Assembly (NCBI GenBank): GCA_013400975.1
Contig: WBMZ01003284.1
Coordinates: 63,118 to 127,117 of the forward strand
Direction: 5' to 3'
DNA from: Atrichornis clamosus
Taxonomy: Eukaryota; Chordata; Aves; Passeriformes; Menuridae
Length of the DNA: 64,000 nucleotides
Below the pieces are notes generated by a model that worked only from the letters and a program-made list of their open reading frames with translations, was not told the origin of the DNA and ran no database searches. Below, piece by piece: positions 37,591 to 50,200 of this stretch (its first letter is position 1; each line of letters opens with the position of its first letter). Made by a program: the position numbers and the translations under genes.

Positions 37591-40526
37591 CTGCAGAAAA
37601 TTCACTCTTGATAAATTTATTGGTGGGGGATTTTCTCTTGCAGGTTTTGTTTGATTTTTATGGTCTAGTTTTGGAGAAAGAGTGGTTAACTGGGCTGAAA
37701 ACCAAGAAACCAAAATATCCTTCTCCTCACTGTCCCCCCACAACCCACTCCAATGAGACTATCATAGCGGGTGTGGGGAGTGACATCTTGAGATTAATTA
37801 TACTAAAGAAAACTACAAGGCATGATTTCAAAGTTATTTCTTCAGAGTGCTGGGAAAATATGAGCTGTTTTTATTGCTCCTGAGTAGAAAGCCTAAAATA
37901 ATTACAAAAACAAAGAGATATTACAGGGGACAGAGCTTTTATAATAATATACAGGTTAGAGTTTTCATACTGAATTTGTGTTATGCAAGAAAAGACAACC
38001 CTGTCGTTTTGCTTTTTTATAAATAAAGAATGGCTCTTTTTCCTTCATGTTTTGTTTTACAGGCCTGTCATTTTCAATGTAAGGGGGAAATTTTTACTCT
38101 GAGCAGGACTAATGTGTACTTGTTGACCTTAAATATGACTCCCAGGGAGCAGGATGGAAGTTAAAAGTGGCAGAAGCAATAGAGCTGTGAAACAACAGTG
38201 ATAAAAAAGCATGAATGATATCTGTCCTTGACACGCCAAGAATTTATCTTGTTTTATTGTAAAGTACAGGCAACTTGTGCAAAGCCCAATAGGGAGCTCT
38301 ATGCCCTCTGCGAGCCCCAGAACCCTTGGTGTGGAAGAGAAGGAGACCGTCCTGTGCTGGGAGATGATGGGATGGCGTTGGTCCATTGAGGAGAGCGCAT
38401 GGTGTCTGGGTCTGGTTGGATGGCTGTGGAATACATCCAGCGAAAAAGGACTGCTATGGTTTTTACATGCCTGACTTGTTGGTTGTGTGACCTTTATGAG
38501 AATATTTTCACCTAAGTGGTGCTGTTGCCTATGCCAGAATAATTCCAGAGACCTGTGGCAGGCTGAGACATTCCTGTGCAGTGCCACAAGAGAACGTGTG
38601 ATGCCTTGATGCCACTGCAGGCCTGGCCTCATGACTCCCGGTTTTTCCTAAATAGTTCTAAGGCAAAAATCGCAATCCCTAGGTAATTGCCCTTTGAGGG
38701 GACGTTGGGAGATTATTTTTTTTTCTTTTCCAGAAATGGTGACACATTACTGGAGAGTAAATCAGCAAGAATTTAATAGCTTCCTTGGCTGGGTGAAAAG
38801 CTACAGGTCAGCCCTTGGATTTATATCCCTGTATAGGTTCCAGTTGTAGAGAGTTTCTTGTAGCAGTAGTCAGCAGTCTTCTAGGGCTGTTACACCAGAT
38901 TGTATTTTTCTTTTTTAAAGTTTAAGAATATTGATAGAAACTCAGTGGGAGCTGGAAATGCTGGCGTTCTCTCCGGCGTCTATATCTTGCTTCAAAGCAA
39001 GGCACTGGAGCCCAGCTCGCCTGAGCTTGGGATTCACTGGGAGCCAGGAGCTGGGAGAGCTGGTGCTCCACTCCTCCCTCAAGATGCTCTGACTCCACGA
39101 TCCCGCCCTTGCCCCAACCATGCTAATGCTATTAAAACCCACCCACGTGTTATCTGTGACTGCTGACCACTATCTTAAGCCACCCTGCCGTCTCTGAGGG
39201 GGAAAAAATTAATTTTGGAGCTGTGAAAAAGACAGAAATTTTGTTTCGCAAAGGATTTGGAGAGTTCGAAATCTGGCTTCTGTTCATCCTGGAATGAAAT
39301 GTGACATTTTCAAATTCTTGGCAGAAGAAAAGTCTCAAAAAAAGCTGCCTTTCAGATTGATCAAAATGGTTCATTCTGGGTTGGACTTGCTTGATTTCAT
39401 AATTTACCAGAAAAAGCCTGCAATAAAAGTCACTTCAAAATGAAAAATTGAAAAGGTCAAAACAAATCCCCCCTCCCCAAAAACTCAAGGCAAATTGGCA
39501 GGGTTAATAAACCCACTTTAGTTTTATTAGTCCACATTCTCTAATTCAAAGGGAGACTATTGATGTTTTGGGGGTTTTGTTTTGTTCTTTCTGCTTCTGT
39601 GTTTTTTTGCAAACACCCCTGGATTATCCCTCAGTTGCTTATGGAGGAGGCATTGAGATGAAGGTGGCATCTTGGGAACTGTACTGGTTTCCAGATTTTG
39701 ATGAATTTCAGTAAAATATGTGTTTATGGCCTGATTGTTTGTCTTGAGAGGTGAGAATTATTTCTGGTGTTTGTAGCAAAAGCAACTTATGGGCTACAGA
39801 GATGCAATCTGCTCTTTGTGTTAATCGTAGACAGTTATTGAAAGGGTATCCATAATCACTGGGGCGATGTTAATATTTTAAAGGTTTCACAATAGTAGTA
39901 GTTATTTTTAACTCTATTATAAGCTACTGTCTATATGTAGCTGCATTGTTTTTAATAATTTTCTCTTGGTATGAAGTAACATGTAGACAAGAATTTCTTC
40001 ACAGCGTTTGATGAAACCATGAGATTCTTAATGACTTCAGATGTTTCCCTAGGTAAGACTCAAGGCTTGTGCCATCTTTCATTAGGAAAAATGAAAATTG
40101 CGAACCATTTTTCCTTCCTGTCCTTGCTGGTGGCTACTTACAGACTCTGTTTGTGCTTTGGGGTAATTAGGTGAATTTTTGAAGTTGATAGAAGGAGGAA
40201 GGAGGATGATGAGGAACAGGTTGCAAGATTTTTTCCCTTTCTAAGTGACAAAGTCATTAAAGGAAGAAACCAACAGCAAGTGTGGTATGCCTCAAGGGAA
40301 GAGCTGCTTGGTGCTCCAGGCTCTTTATGGGTCCCTGTAATCTGCTGCATCATTTTGTGGGGAAGAACAATTCTCTGTTGCAGTTGGTGAAATTAAGTGA
40401 TGGAAGGACCTGCAGCTTGAAGGGTTTTCTCTGTGTGTTGTGTTTCTGTAAGAGCAGTTTTGTTTGGCCCTTTCCATAGTCAAAGCTAAGAAGGATATCC
40501 ATCAACATCTTCTTTATCGACTGACC
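37591..40526. other. Non-coding stretch, no gene seen
   Basis: Contains the second-tier frame 38129-38632 (minus, 167 codons), which has no recognisable domain, and GC-richer patches at 38270-38630 and 38950-39140 where opposed frames also occur. No repeat recognised. Confidence 0.5.
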
Positions 40527-40568
40527 ATAACTCTATTATTAGGCAACTATAACTCTGCTATTAGGCAG
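40527..40568. repeat. Two-copy 22-bp tandem duplication
   Basis: ATAACTCTATTATTAGGCAA (40527-40546) and ATAACTCTGCTATTAGGCAG (40549-40568) differ at three positions, period 22. Confidence 0.85.
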
Positions 40569-42284
40569 ATAGTTAATGTTCCCCATGTAATTTTGGACAA
40601 AGTATAGAATGACTCGTGTAGAGGAATAATTATCAGTTTTAGCAGATGAGTTACCAGTTTCATCTTTGGGGCTTTAGGCCTAGTGGTCTTTCAGTGCTTG
40701 TCTGTTGTTTTCTGTCACTGCCTTTAATCTCTTTTTTAAAAATCCCCCCGATTCTGTATTTATAGAAACCGCTTCACCTCATTGCTCTGGGTGATCTTAC
40801 TAGTTAAAATATGTCTGGCCCGACATAAGGAAGCGGTCTTCTGGTACCTTCCATCTGTGTGATGTACTTTGTCTGTAAGTAATAACAAAAGGCTTCATTA
40901 GAGAGCTAATCAGCTCCCTCACCTTTGAGACCTAAAGTAATCATGTATTTCAGATGCACATCTACAAGAATGAGCCTGGTAATGGTGTAGAGGAGAAACT
41001 GTCTTTAAGGGAAGGCAGCAGGTGCTGTGGTCGGCTTCCTCCGCTCCGGGCTTTGCCTCTTAATCCTGAGCCCCTCTTTCAATAAAGTTTTACTTTAGCT
41101 TCTTGCAGAAAAAAGGTTTCGGAAGCTGGGTAAACAGAGCCTGAGCCTGCACGAAGGGGATTAAGGAAGAGAGGCAAGAGTGGAAGGGAAAATGAGGATA
41201 TGACAGAGGCCATAGTGAGTTCAAACAAAATTTGGCCTGCAGAAGGCAGAAGAAATCCCACTGGTGACAGGTGCCATCTTGTGGGTCATTCTGCCACTCT
41301 GCCTCCTGCCACTTTTTATAACGAGAAGAGATAAAGGAGGACTGGGTTCTTAGAGGCTTCGAATTGGAAAAGTAATTCAAAGGGATGTGAGCATGGTTGG
41401 CTTCGGGGTTTGCATGATACTGTAAACATCAATACTTTGCTTGTCAGCACTCTATGCTATTTAAGAATGTTAAAGTCCTCTATGAATAGAGACTATGTGC
41501 GTGTCTAGAAACGTGTAATCATAAATAGTAAAAATGATAATCAAATTATTTTTACTTTATAGTAATGCAAATAAAATATTCATGCATCATGTAGGCCTAG
41601 TAAAGGTTACAGTCTGCAAACTGTGCTAATTAAAATATAATAGCACCAAGGAGTATATGTAAGAGTTACTAATGTCCATATTTTCCCTCTTTCCTTTAAG
41701 ATCTTATCTTTAATGAATACATAAAAATGCAATGGCTAGCTGGTACTTTAGTTTTGTGGGGTTTCCTCAGGAAATTTATTTTAAAGGAGTGTGCAAAAAT
41801 AATCGCAGCATCTATTAAGCCAAAATCAAACATACTATGATAAAGTATATATGATTTTTTTTTTTAAAGTAAAAGCTAGTGTTTCAGGCATGATCCCGAG
41901 TTCCATAAAAAAAAAAAAATTCATTCTTAAATGTTTCCCAGTTTAAAAGAAAAAAAAAATTAGAACAATATTTATGTTATGTTGGCATATCTCAGTATTA
42001 TTTTTACACAAAATTTGAGGGTAAGTACTGTCAGACAAACAACGCAAACTTGGAATTAGCCTTAATTTCCTTTTCTCACGTTTATACTCCTGTCCAAAAT
42101 ATGTCGCTCTTTTGTGGACATTTATGAAACAAAATTGCATTGGGGTGAATGAGCAGCAAGGAAAAGAAGCTTTAAGCTGATGCATACAAAAATTCTAAAT
42201 ATGCCTTATTGTAAGTATTTCTGCAGTATTTATGCCAGAAGTCAAGTAAGGAATGTAACATTATCTAGGTAGGGAACAACAGCA
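40569..42284. other. Non-coding AT-rich stretch, no feature seen
   Basis: Single-copy sequence with A/T runs (about 41860, 41910, 41950). Chance frames only (41090-41380 minus, 96 codons). Confidence 0.5.
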
Positions 42285-42670
42285 GCGCCATCCGAGAGCG
42301 CCCATCACAGCTATAGGTGAGCTCTGTCAGGAATTTGCAAGGAGGAAGCAAATCCATGAAAACGTCAAGTAAATCTGACTGATTAATGCAATTGAAAAGA
42401 ATTCTTATTCCCTCGCAAGCATTCCGTTGTTATGAGGGATATGAAGATCATCGAGTGCATTATTCTGTCCCCACGATTCGCTTGTCCCCGGTTGTGAATC
42501 AGTGCATGAGACTTGACTGTCAATGGCTGGAGTCAATGGCCGTATTGTGCATGGGCAGAATTCCCGGCGATGGAAACCGAGCTCAGGCTTGGTATCATTT
42601 AAACACCTAAACTTGGGAAGTTGCATAAATGTGGCCGTGCCTGAAGCGCCGTGAAACTCTTCCTTGCACG
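42285..42670. promoter_or_regulatory. CpG-undepleted segment, candidate enhancer
   Basis: I count 18 CpG dinucleotides between about 42286 and 42670 at roughly 47% GC, an observed/expected near 0.8 by hand estimate, against a CpG-poor background. Motifs include GACTGTCAATGG (MEIS/TALE-type CTGTCA) and GTCAATGGC twice at about 42518-42540. Opposed frames of 73-74 codons (42386-42610 plus, 42405-42626 minus) show no family resemblance. Retention of CpG at moderate GC suggests germline hypomethylation or strong constraint. It ends at an A17 run (about 42672-42688). Confidence 0.4.
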
Positions 42671-43308
42671 TTAAAAAAAAAAAAAAAAATTATGTAGGTG
42701 TTCAGTGCTTAAGGGCAGCGGAAAACTTTGGGCTGTGCCTTTCGGTTAGTTGTTCATAAAATTAAAAAATTATTTGTAATAAAACTTCTCAGCGGTTAAT
42801 TATGACATTTTAATGGGGCAAGCTTGAATTCTTTCATGGGGTTATGAAAACAAATTAATGTTAAATATGACATTTTCTTTTGGATTTATGACATATGCCC
42901 TGGCCCCTCCCTCACCCCACACAACGTGTACAAAAGGAGGTATTAACAGAAAAACAGAGATGTTGTGTGTTCTGTTATGAACAAGCTTTGTGATCTCATC
43001 CCAAGGTTTTATCCAAGCTTGAACCATCTGGCTTTGAGCTGGGGAAAAGCATGTCAAGCTCTCCCCCAGAATTTCAGTGTCAGAGAGAAGGGGCAGAGTG
43101 CCTGTGCTTAATGCCAGGCCCCCTTTCCTTCCCTCCACAACCCTGCTAGAAAGACAGGAGTCAGGCATTGAAAAGCATACCAGGCATTTTTAAACACAAC
43201 CCTGACATTTCCTCAGCATTTCCATAGCTAAGGCTTTCCTTTTCCCCATCCCCCTACCCCTCTTTCAATCAAATAAGGCACCCGCTCTCTCATGCCTAGT
43301 GCAAAGAA
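42671..43308. other. Non-coding stretch, no gene seen
   Basis: An A17 homopolymer at the left edge, then single-copy sequence. The frame 42842-43168 (minus, 108 codons) is unrecognised. Confidence 0.5.
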
Positions 43309-43330
43309 GGGAAGGGAGGAGGGGGGGGGG
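43309..43330 (+). other. Predicted G-quadruplex-forming run
   Basis: GGG-AA-GGG-AGGA-G10 satisfies the four-G-run pattern with short loops on the plus strand, inside a longer purine stretch (43302-43335). Confidence 0.6.
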
Positions 43331-43339
43331 AAAAGTTGG

Positions 43340-43860
43340 CAATTTAATTCAAACAAAAGAAGCTTGAAATCTATAAGCACAGCAACTCCGAGGCTTCTGG
43401 CAAATAGAATTCTAATTAGTATGCTGCTATTTTTCTTTTAGACAGATGAGGGATGCCCCCTATTGACTCTAGCAGGCAGGCTGGTTAAAAAAAAAAGGGA
43501 AAAAAAAAGGGAAAAAAAAAAGAGGGGGGCAGGTGGGGGCTAGCCAGCAAACACTGCAGATTGCAAATTATATCGCAAACCCTGCCAAGTCCCAGCTCTT
43601 GGCATCAGATTTTTAATGACACCCTGGAAAAGGGAAAAAGAAGCCCTCAGCTAAGGGATAAAAATGAGGGGTTTTACACTGTGATAAGTCTTTGCTTAAA
43701 ACCCAAATGGCCAAGCACACATTAGGGTTTTAAAATATTCATAGATAGAAGTGAAAATGAGGATATGAGGATGTACATTTGTTGCTTGGTCAATTGACAA
43801 CTCATTCTGCATATTAATAAAAGGGATGATCTAATTTTAAAGGGACAGTCTGTCTTTTTC
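43340..43860. promoter_or_regulatory. Candidate conserved non-coding element split by a purine tract
   Basis: The two flanks (43340-43485 and 43545-43860) are repeat-free and motif-rich: TTCTAATTAGTATGC near 43410, TATGATTAAT-like cores, and CAATTGACAACTC near 43791. The right flank contains TGATAAGTC (GATA-type) near 43682. Motif and texture evidence only. Confidence 0.35.
43487..43529. repeat. Pure-purine A9-10/G3 minisatellite-like tract
   Basis: A10-GGG-A9-GGG-A10-G-A-G6, all purines over 43 nt, with a period of 12-13. Homopurine tracts of this kind can form triplex DNA. Confidence 0.85.
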
Positions 43861-44046
43861 AACCATGACTTCTTGAGTATTATGAAGCTGAGGGCAAAAC
43901 ATCACAGAGGAGGCCAGTGATGACACAGAATGTTGTTTTCTTTTGATGTAGACCTGGTACTAACTACTACTTTGCTCAGGAATTCTGGGGTCTCTAAAAA
44001 TACGATACCCTTCTTGTATAGTCTCTCTGATGTATGGCTGCTGAAT
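43861..44046. other. Non-coding stretch before a strong acceptor-like tract
   Basis: Single-copy sequence; GCTGAATAC near 44038 could act as a branch point for the acceptor-like site at 44092. Confidence 0.35.
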
Positions 44047-44092
44047 ACTTTGATTTTTTTTTTCTCTCTTTTTTTTTTTTTTTTTCTTGCAG
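44047..44092 (+). other. Strong splice-acceptor-like sequence
   Basis: About 40 nt of nearly pure T/C ending in TTCTTGCAG (AG at 44091-44092), with a plausible branch point upstream. The bases after it (44093 to about 44177) are open in two plus frames; one stops at TAG (about 44176-44178), the other runs to 44284. No donor or family resemblance identified. May be a real lncRNA or alternative exon border, or a chance T tract. Confidence 0.3.
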
Positions 44093-44284
44093 TGCATGAG
44101 GCCCTTCACAGTTGTAGGATTTTATCCACAAACAGTCAGACCATCACAGAGATGGAAGCCATTTCTTTTAATAATTAGGCCACCTTCTGTTCCAGAGAAC
44201 TGCTTTTGGCATGCCTACCTCGAAATAATGTTTTTTTTTTTTAATATCACAGTATATCTCCTCCTGTCCAATGCTATACAGTAA

Positions 44285-45839
44285 GAATTCACAACAGTGT
44301 GAGTTCATATTAATATTACATACACTACCTTAGTTCAATTAAGAGAAATCTCTTGGTCAAAGCTTTAAAAAATAAGTCTGGGCCCATGCATCTCAAGTAT
44401 TTCTGTTCAAGATTCACTTGAGGGTTAATTTAAAAAAAAAAAAAAAAAAGCACTTTGATTTCATTACACCTGCAAATCCTAGTCACAATTAATACCATGA
44501 ATGTGTGTGCCTACCCTGAGTCATGGTTAGGCAGTTAAATACCAAAGAAACTCAGTCTGCTCATAATTAAAAATGCAAAACTGAACTAAAAATTATTTGC
44601 ATTTACAAAACTGTAGGCACTACAAAGAGAGACTGTGTTAATACCAGTCTCAAAAGTCACAGCTAATATTAATTATCTTTAAATACACACCCATATACAA
44701 ATGAAGCATTAACTCAGATCATGTAGCTTGCAGTAATTCTAGCGCAGGGCTTCAGATATTCCGTAGATTTTTGTGGCATCCTTTTAGGCTGTGGATGTAC
44801 AAAAATGAGGTTTTACATAATCATTTGCTTTACCTGTCAGTCCCCTCTTAGTGCAGCTGCTTTCCTCAACTGAATTTGACAGAAGGGCAGAAATGTCGGT
44901 GATAATTAAGTTCTTATAAGTTTGGTTAAAATTGGCTGAGGAGAGAAAGCCAAATGAGTGCCCCCACCGTGGGGAAGGTGGGCAGGACTCAACCCTTCCA
45001 CACTGGCTTTGGGAACAGCTGGCGGGCTGCAGCATCTCCTCGTGCTTCCTGAACGGAGCGTATGGCGAGGATAGAGAAGAGCAAGGGCTAAAGGACAGAA
45101 ATCTGTAGGAAACCACGCTAGCAGAATTTTAGATGTGTGTTTTTTAGGAAAAGCAGCTAGCTTACCTTTTCTCACATCTAGCCTGTTTCCACGGCAGTAA
45201 TTGTGATGGCATTGTAAGGAAAATTTGCTGCTGTTATTAAGAGAGTCTGCTAATCACTGTTTAAAAAAAAAAAGAGTATTATCCCTATAACAAGATTATG
45301 GTGTTACTAAATGCGTTCTCGAAGTTTATATTTAAAGACACAAAGGTGGGAAGTTTCCGAAGTGGGATGCTTTGTTATGTGGATCCCATTAAAATTAGCA
45401 AGTTCATGTGATTTGAAAAGTGGCTTTGACCATAGTGTGAATGACACAAAGAAACCTGCATTAGGTTAACAGTACCTGTGTTCCCCTATTGAACAGTTTT
45501 TAAAGAAAAGGAACTGAAATGCAAGAAATTGAAGGGAAAGAGTGCAAAAGGATGGATCAACATGGAATTTCTCAGCACACTGCTGAATTAGTCTTGATGC
45601 AGAAGTGTCCAGACAGTGACACTCTTTGCATTTATTCCTGGAAGGAAGAAAACCAGTCCACAAAGCTCCCATTGATTTATCAGAAACTTGCCAGGGTGAC
45701 CTCTTGGCAGGAGCTCACCGTGACACCTCTCTGGTAGTCGTGGCTGCGAGTCAATGGGAACCATTATTGATGTGACGAGAGCGTATGGTATAATCTATAT
45801 AGAGTAACATATAATCTAAAAAAAAACAGAGCTAGAGCA
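44285..45839. other. Non-coding stretch, no gene seen
   Basis: Includes an A18 run (about 44432-44449) and a GC-richer patch at 44960-45120 with overlapping minus frames (110 and 89 codons), unrecognised. A frame at 45519-45737 (plus, 72 codons) is also unrecognised. Confidence 0.5.
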
Positions 45840-45920
45840 AAAATATGCTGGGGTATTCCAATATAATTGGAATGCCATTGACTTCTAAGGGAATGGGATC
45901 AAGTCCTTCATTTAATTCTT
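45840..45920. repeat. Fragment of a palindromic ancient repeat
   Basis: ATTCCAAT at 45855-45862 and ATTGGAAT at 45866-45873 form a perfect 8-bp hairpin with a 3-nt loop. It is followed by CCATTGACTTCTAAGGGAAT and GGGATCAAGTCCTTCATT, the arm sequence typical of sauropsid palindromic elements (ccattgacttcaatggg...ggatcaggccc). Partial copy. Confidence 0.5.
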
Positions 45921-46840
45921 GTAGTTACCTGATAATTTGTGTGGCAGTTTGAGGGATCATAACATTTGTTTATGATATGTTGTTGACATACCCAGAACTA
46001 AAAAAAAAACCAACCCTCAAACTCAACTTTTTGGTTTAATTGTATCTACTGATAGGAGGTGTTAATCAAATTAGGTGTGTTTAAAGAATGGGGGTGGGAG
46101 GGAGAATTGTTTTCTTTCTTTTGGCAGTTGCTCCAATGTTAACTGCACATATCTACTTAGAGTTATATGGGCAGAACAGTGCAAACTTGAAAAATAGGCA
46201 TCCAATTAGTAGGTAAATTAGTTTACCAGAAATGATCTTATACCAAAGGAAGGGTTGAAATGGCTGCATAACTCACCCTGTGTTTACTGATCCAGCCCTG
46301 TGGGAAGAAAAGGTAGTTTGAAGGTATCATCAGAGTTCCAGGTAAGAGTACCAAATATTGCTCTCAGGTGGTTCAGAACTGTTGTAGGAAGAGTCAGTGC
46401 ACTATTAGTTAGTTAAAATTGCAATTATTACTTTCAGGAAAGGTTTTTGGCAGAAAATAATTTTCTCCTCCTTTTCTCATGGATGAGTTACATTCAGCTT
46501 GCAGGTGTAGGAATCTGACAAGTAATTTTAGCACCCAGTGGCTTAAAGGAGTTCAAATGACCACTAAAGTCATATTAACTTGTCAAATTGACCAGTATTT
46601 TCTGCCACTGAAACAGTAGAATGGATGGCTGGAGACAATAAAATTGTTTCAATTATACTGCATTAAGCATCTTCACGAAGAAGTGAAAATGCAGAAAGCA
46701 AATAGGAAAGGATCTAGGAGACGAGCTCAACAATGGCAAGAATTTCACTGGGACTCTTGAGTGAATACCCCATTGAAGAGCTATATTGGAAGAAATATCT
46801 ACCGAAGGTGCATGCAGCTAATTTGTACTTAGAGCTGTAG
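45921..46840. other. Non-coding stretch, no feature seen
   Basis: Single-copy sequence without recognised repeat or convincing frame. Confidence 0.5.
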
Positions 46841-47210
46841 AATCATAGACTTGTTTAGGTTGGAAAAGACCTCTAAGATCATTGAGTGCAATTGTTAACC
46901 CAGCACTTCCAAGCCCACCACTAAACCATGCCCTTAAGTGCCATGTCTGCACCTCTGTTAAACACCTCCAGCCTGTGCCGGTGCTTGACAACTTTTTGGT
47001 GAAGAAATTTTTTCTAATATCCAATCTAAACCTCCCCTGGCACAACTTGAGGGGATTTTCTCTTGTTCTGTCACTTGTTACCAGGGGACTGAGCCTGACC
47101 TCCACCTGGCTCCACCCTCCTGTCAGGGAGCTGTAGAGAGTGAGAAGGTCCCCCCTGAGCACCCTTTTCTCCAGGCTGAGGCCCCCAACTCCCTCAGCTG
47201 CTCCTCAGAA
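46841..47210 (-). mobile_element. CR1 LINE 3' fragment, minus strand
   Basis: Starts AATCATAGACTTGTTTAGGT (reverse complement of the CR1 3' terminus) and continues with 'ggaaaagacctctaagatca', 'ttgagtgcaattgttaaccc', 'tgaagaaattttttctaata', 'tccaatctaaacctcccctg' and 'ctccaggctgaggcccccaa'. About 370 bp, 5'-truncated. The different 3' wording ('ctaagatcattgagtgcaa') indicates another CR1 subfamily than the copies at 24427 and 27366. Frames 46818-47162 (minus) and 46882-47136 (plus) are repeat translations. Confidence 0.94.
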
Positions 47211-50200
47211 ATACAGAAGCACTAACTTCCTCTTAAATATTAACACCAGTCTAGAAAAAAAAGGTCAATATTCTGAAAAATGCTGCTAGCCTTTAATATG
47301 TGACAAAACAAATGCTTATGTTATCCAAGAGTTGCCAGCCTCAGCATTTCCTTGAATTTCCTACTTGGGAGAGGTGTTGTGCACCCAATGTGTACAAGTA
47401 AAAACTTCACTGGCCAGAAAATTTGAGAGTCAGTTATAATTCTCGACTGTATGTAGGAAAACTCTGATGCTACGTGCTTATAAAATGAAGTTTTTAGACT
47501 TTATGTATGAAGCTGTTAGAGCCGTGCTTTCCTGTATGTTCATATGATGATGTGGAATGAGCACGACCAACCTCTTGGTTAGCTGAGTAAGGATACATTA
47601 AATTCACACTGGAAAACATCAAGGCTAAAAATTGTCCATCTGTAAAGGTGTTGCAGGACGTGATGCAATGCAATTAACAGCACAGCTGATTTAAAAAAAA
47701 AATAAACCAGCTGTGGTGCTTTGCTTAAATTAGAGCTGTTGAGGAGTGGGGTGGTTTCAGAAAGTGGGGAGATACAAGTAGGGGTTAGAAAAGAGGGCTG
47801 AAATAGTTTGGTGCATTTTTAAAGTGAAACTCATGCTAAGAATACTAAAGAAAAGGTAAGCAGCCTTCCTGCACTTCCATATGCCTATACAAATAGTTCA
47901 ATGGATTTCATAGAAAGTTTTCTTCAAGGTGGTGAATTAATCCAAAACATGAGTAGAAAATATATGGGAACACGTTCTGCCATCCTCCTCACAGTGAGCA
48001 TTTTTATAATTTGTGCCTTAGGGGCATAATCTGAGCAGGAACAGGGCAGGAAGGGAGGAGCTGCTGATCGGAGAGGTTGATGAATCTAAGGGTTAAAGGG
48101 GTGAAGCCACCCCTTATTTCACACTGTGATGGTGACACTATAAAAAAACAAACACAGGAACTCTGCCTCTTGCAAACTGAATACCTAAAGCCAAGCTCCA
48201 AAGAGCAGTGATACGTAAATCAACTCATGTACCCAGGAAAACATTGTTGAATAAAACCCCCACACTGGTGTTAGCTCTTGTCGGCCCAAAGCCAAGAGTG
48301 TCTCCTTTGTGTTCGAGTGTATATGACTTTTCTTTATTCACTGGAATGCATTAGAAGAACATCCTGGAAACAGTTCCAATTGGCAAAAGTGAACATGAAA
48401 TAGGTATTTTTTAGAGGATAAAAATATTATGAGTATCTACAAACAAGTGGCAGAGACTTTGATGTAGTAAGAAGATGGACACCCATGACCCTGCTCCGAT
48501 TCAGTTTGACTTCTCACTTACTTAAAACCGCATTTCTTTTTATATGCCAGGTTATATATTTTATTCAGTGAAATGTTAGGTTTATTTTAGAAAAATATAA
48601 AAGTATAGCCAGTCTCTCCATCCAATTTTTCTTAGAGCACCCACTCCAGTCGGTGTGCTCCTCTGCAATGAATAAATCCAGCAGTAAATTATGTATGATT
48701 CAAACACACACACACAGAGATTTATATTTATGCTTACAATGTCAGTATAATTTTACAGTCAAGACACAGTACATATACTCTGCTGTAAGTACTAGCTTGA
48801 TATAGTAAACTCAAAAGAGCACGTTGGGGGTTAGCAGTTAGAGCTGAAAGTGAAAATCAAGAAACAGCAGTAGGACTGCTTTTGTCTTCAGCGTGCTCTT
48901 CAAGATGTGAGATGCTCCAGTGGGTGGGAGACCTATGCACCACCCCCCCAATTCTGGGGATAACCCCAGCAGATATGCTTTACAATTACCTTTTCTTAAA
49001 ATGCCAATTAACCCTTTCAGGGTTTTGTGGCATACTGTGAGCAAGCAGGAGAGGGCCACTCATTTATCCCTTATATTGAACATCAAAACCAATTATAAGG
49101 GGATTGGGGTGGGAGGAACAGGTCTCATGCTACTGGAGATGTATCTGGAGTGCTTCCTGGGTTTATGCTTGGTGTTTTTAACACTTAGGAGGGTCTGCAG
49201 TTGCAGTTAAAAATATACTTAAAAAAAAAAGTAAAAGCCTACAGATAAAGGTACCACTTCATTACTTCATTAAATGAAATAGAAAAAAGGCTTTAATTCT
49301 CTTTGGCAATATTGTTTGTACTTGCTAAATCTTATCATCTCACAAGGCAATGACAGTTTTAATTTTATCAAAACGTTCCGGTGTTTATGCTCACAAAAAG
49401 TAGCCACTGGTGTAAATTAAGCCTTAACTCTATCAAAGTAATTAATACCAGGCCACTGGGAGACTGAAATTTTGTAATAAAAATAACCCAAAAATATTAA
49501 GGTTCTTAGGGGAAATAGAATAGTACTAGGATGAACTAGAATGAAATATTGCTAGAATAAACCCAGAATGGCATTAATTAACCTGAAGATTAACTTAGCC
49601 CATTTAAATATGTTTTGCTACTTGGACTCTGATCCTTCAAATCTCACATGGAGATTGACTTTTCCGTGGGGTCTCATTTGGGTAAGTGTTACTCATTGTG
49701 AGTAAAGGTGAGGAAACAGTTGAGTTTGTTAGTAGCTGGTGACATTTAGGCAGTGTACACAGTAGGGGTTTTTTTGGATGCATTTGATTTGTAAATTGTT
49801 GGACAACTTTGTGAAAGTTGAGAAGGAAAAGGTGTTAAATTTATGAAGTGAGTTTTTGATATATAAGTAGGCAATACTTTTAAAATTTCTGGTGACTCCC
49901 ATTAAACTGTATCCATAACCTTTCCACATCCCATACCTTCAGGGGTTAGAGGAAAGAGGAAGACCCTGATGTTTCTGATCACAAAAACTGACATCTGATT
50001 CAGGGTAAAGCACTCCACAGAAGCTCTGTGATTGCTAATAACTGAGGTCAGGCTGCCTGTTTGAGTGAGGAGGAGATGATGCACATGGAGCTGGCTGGTT
50101 GCAAGCTTTTAAGTAAAAGCTGGACTGTGACAACTTCTGTTGAGCTGGAACAGAAAGAATATGGGGAGATGTAGACGGTGGCTCTCTACATTGGCAGCCT

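Noticed and set aside
38129..38632. 167-codon minus-strand frame as a gene
   Set aside because: Unrecognised composition, His/Ser/Leu-rich without motifs; a frame of this length is plausible by chance in 64 kb.
46818..47162. 114-codon minus frame
   Set aside because: Translation of the CR1 3' region, not a host gene.
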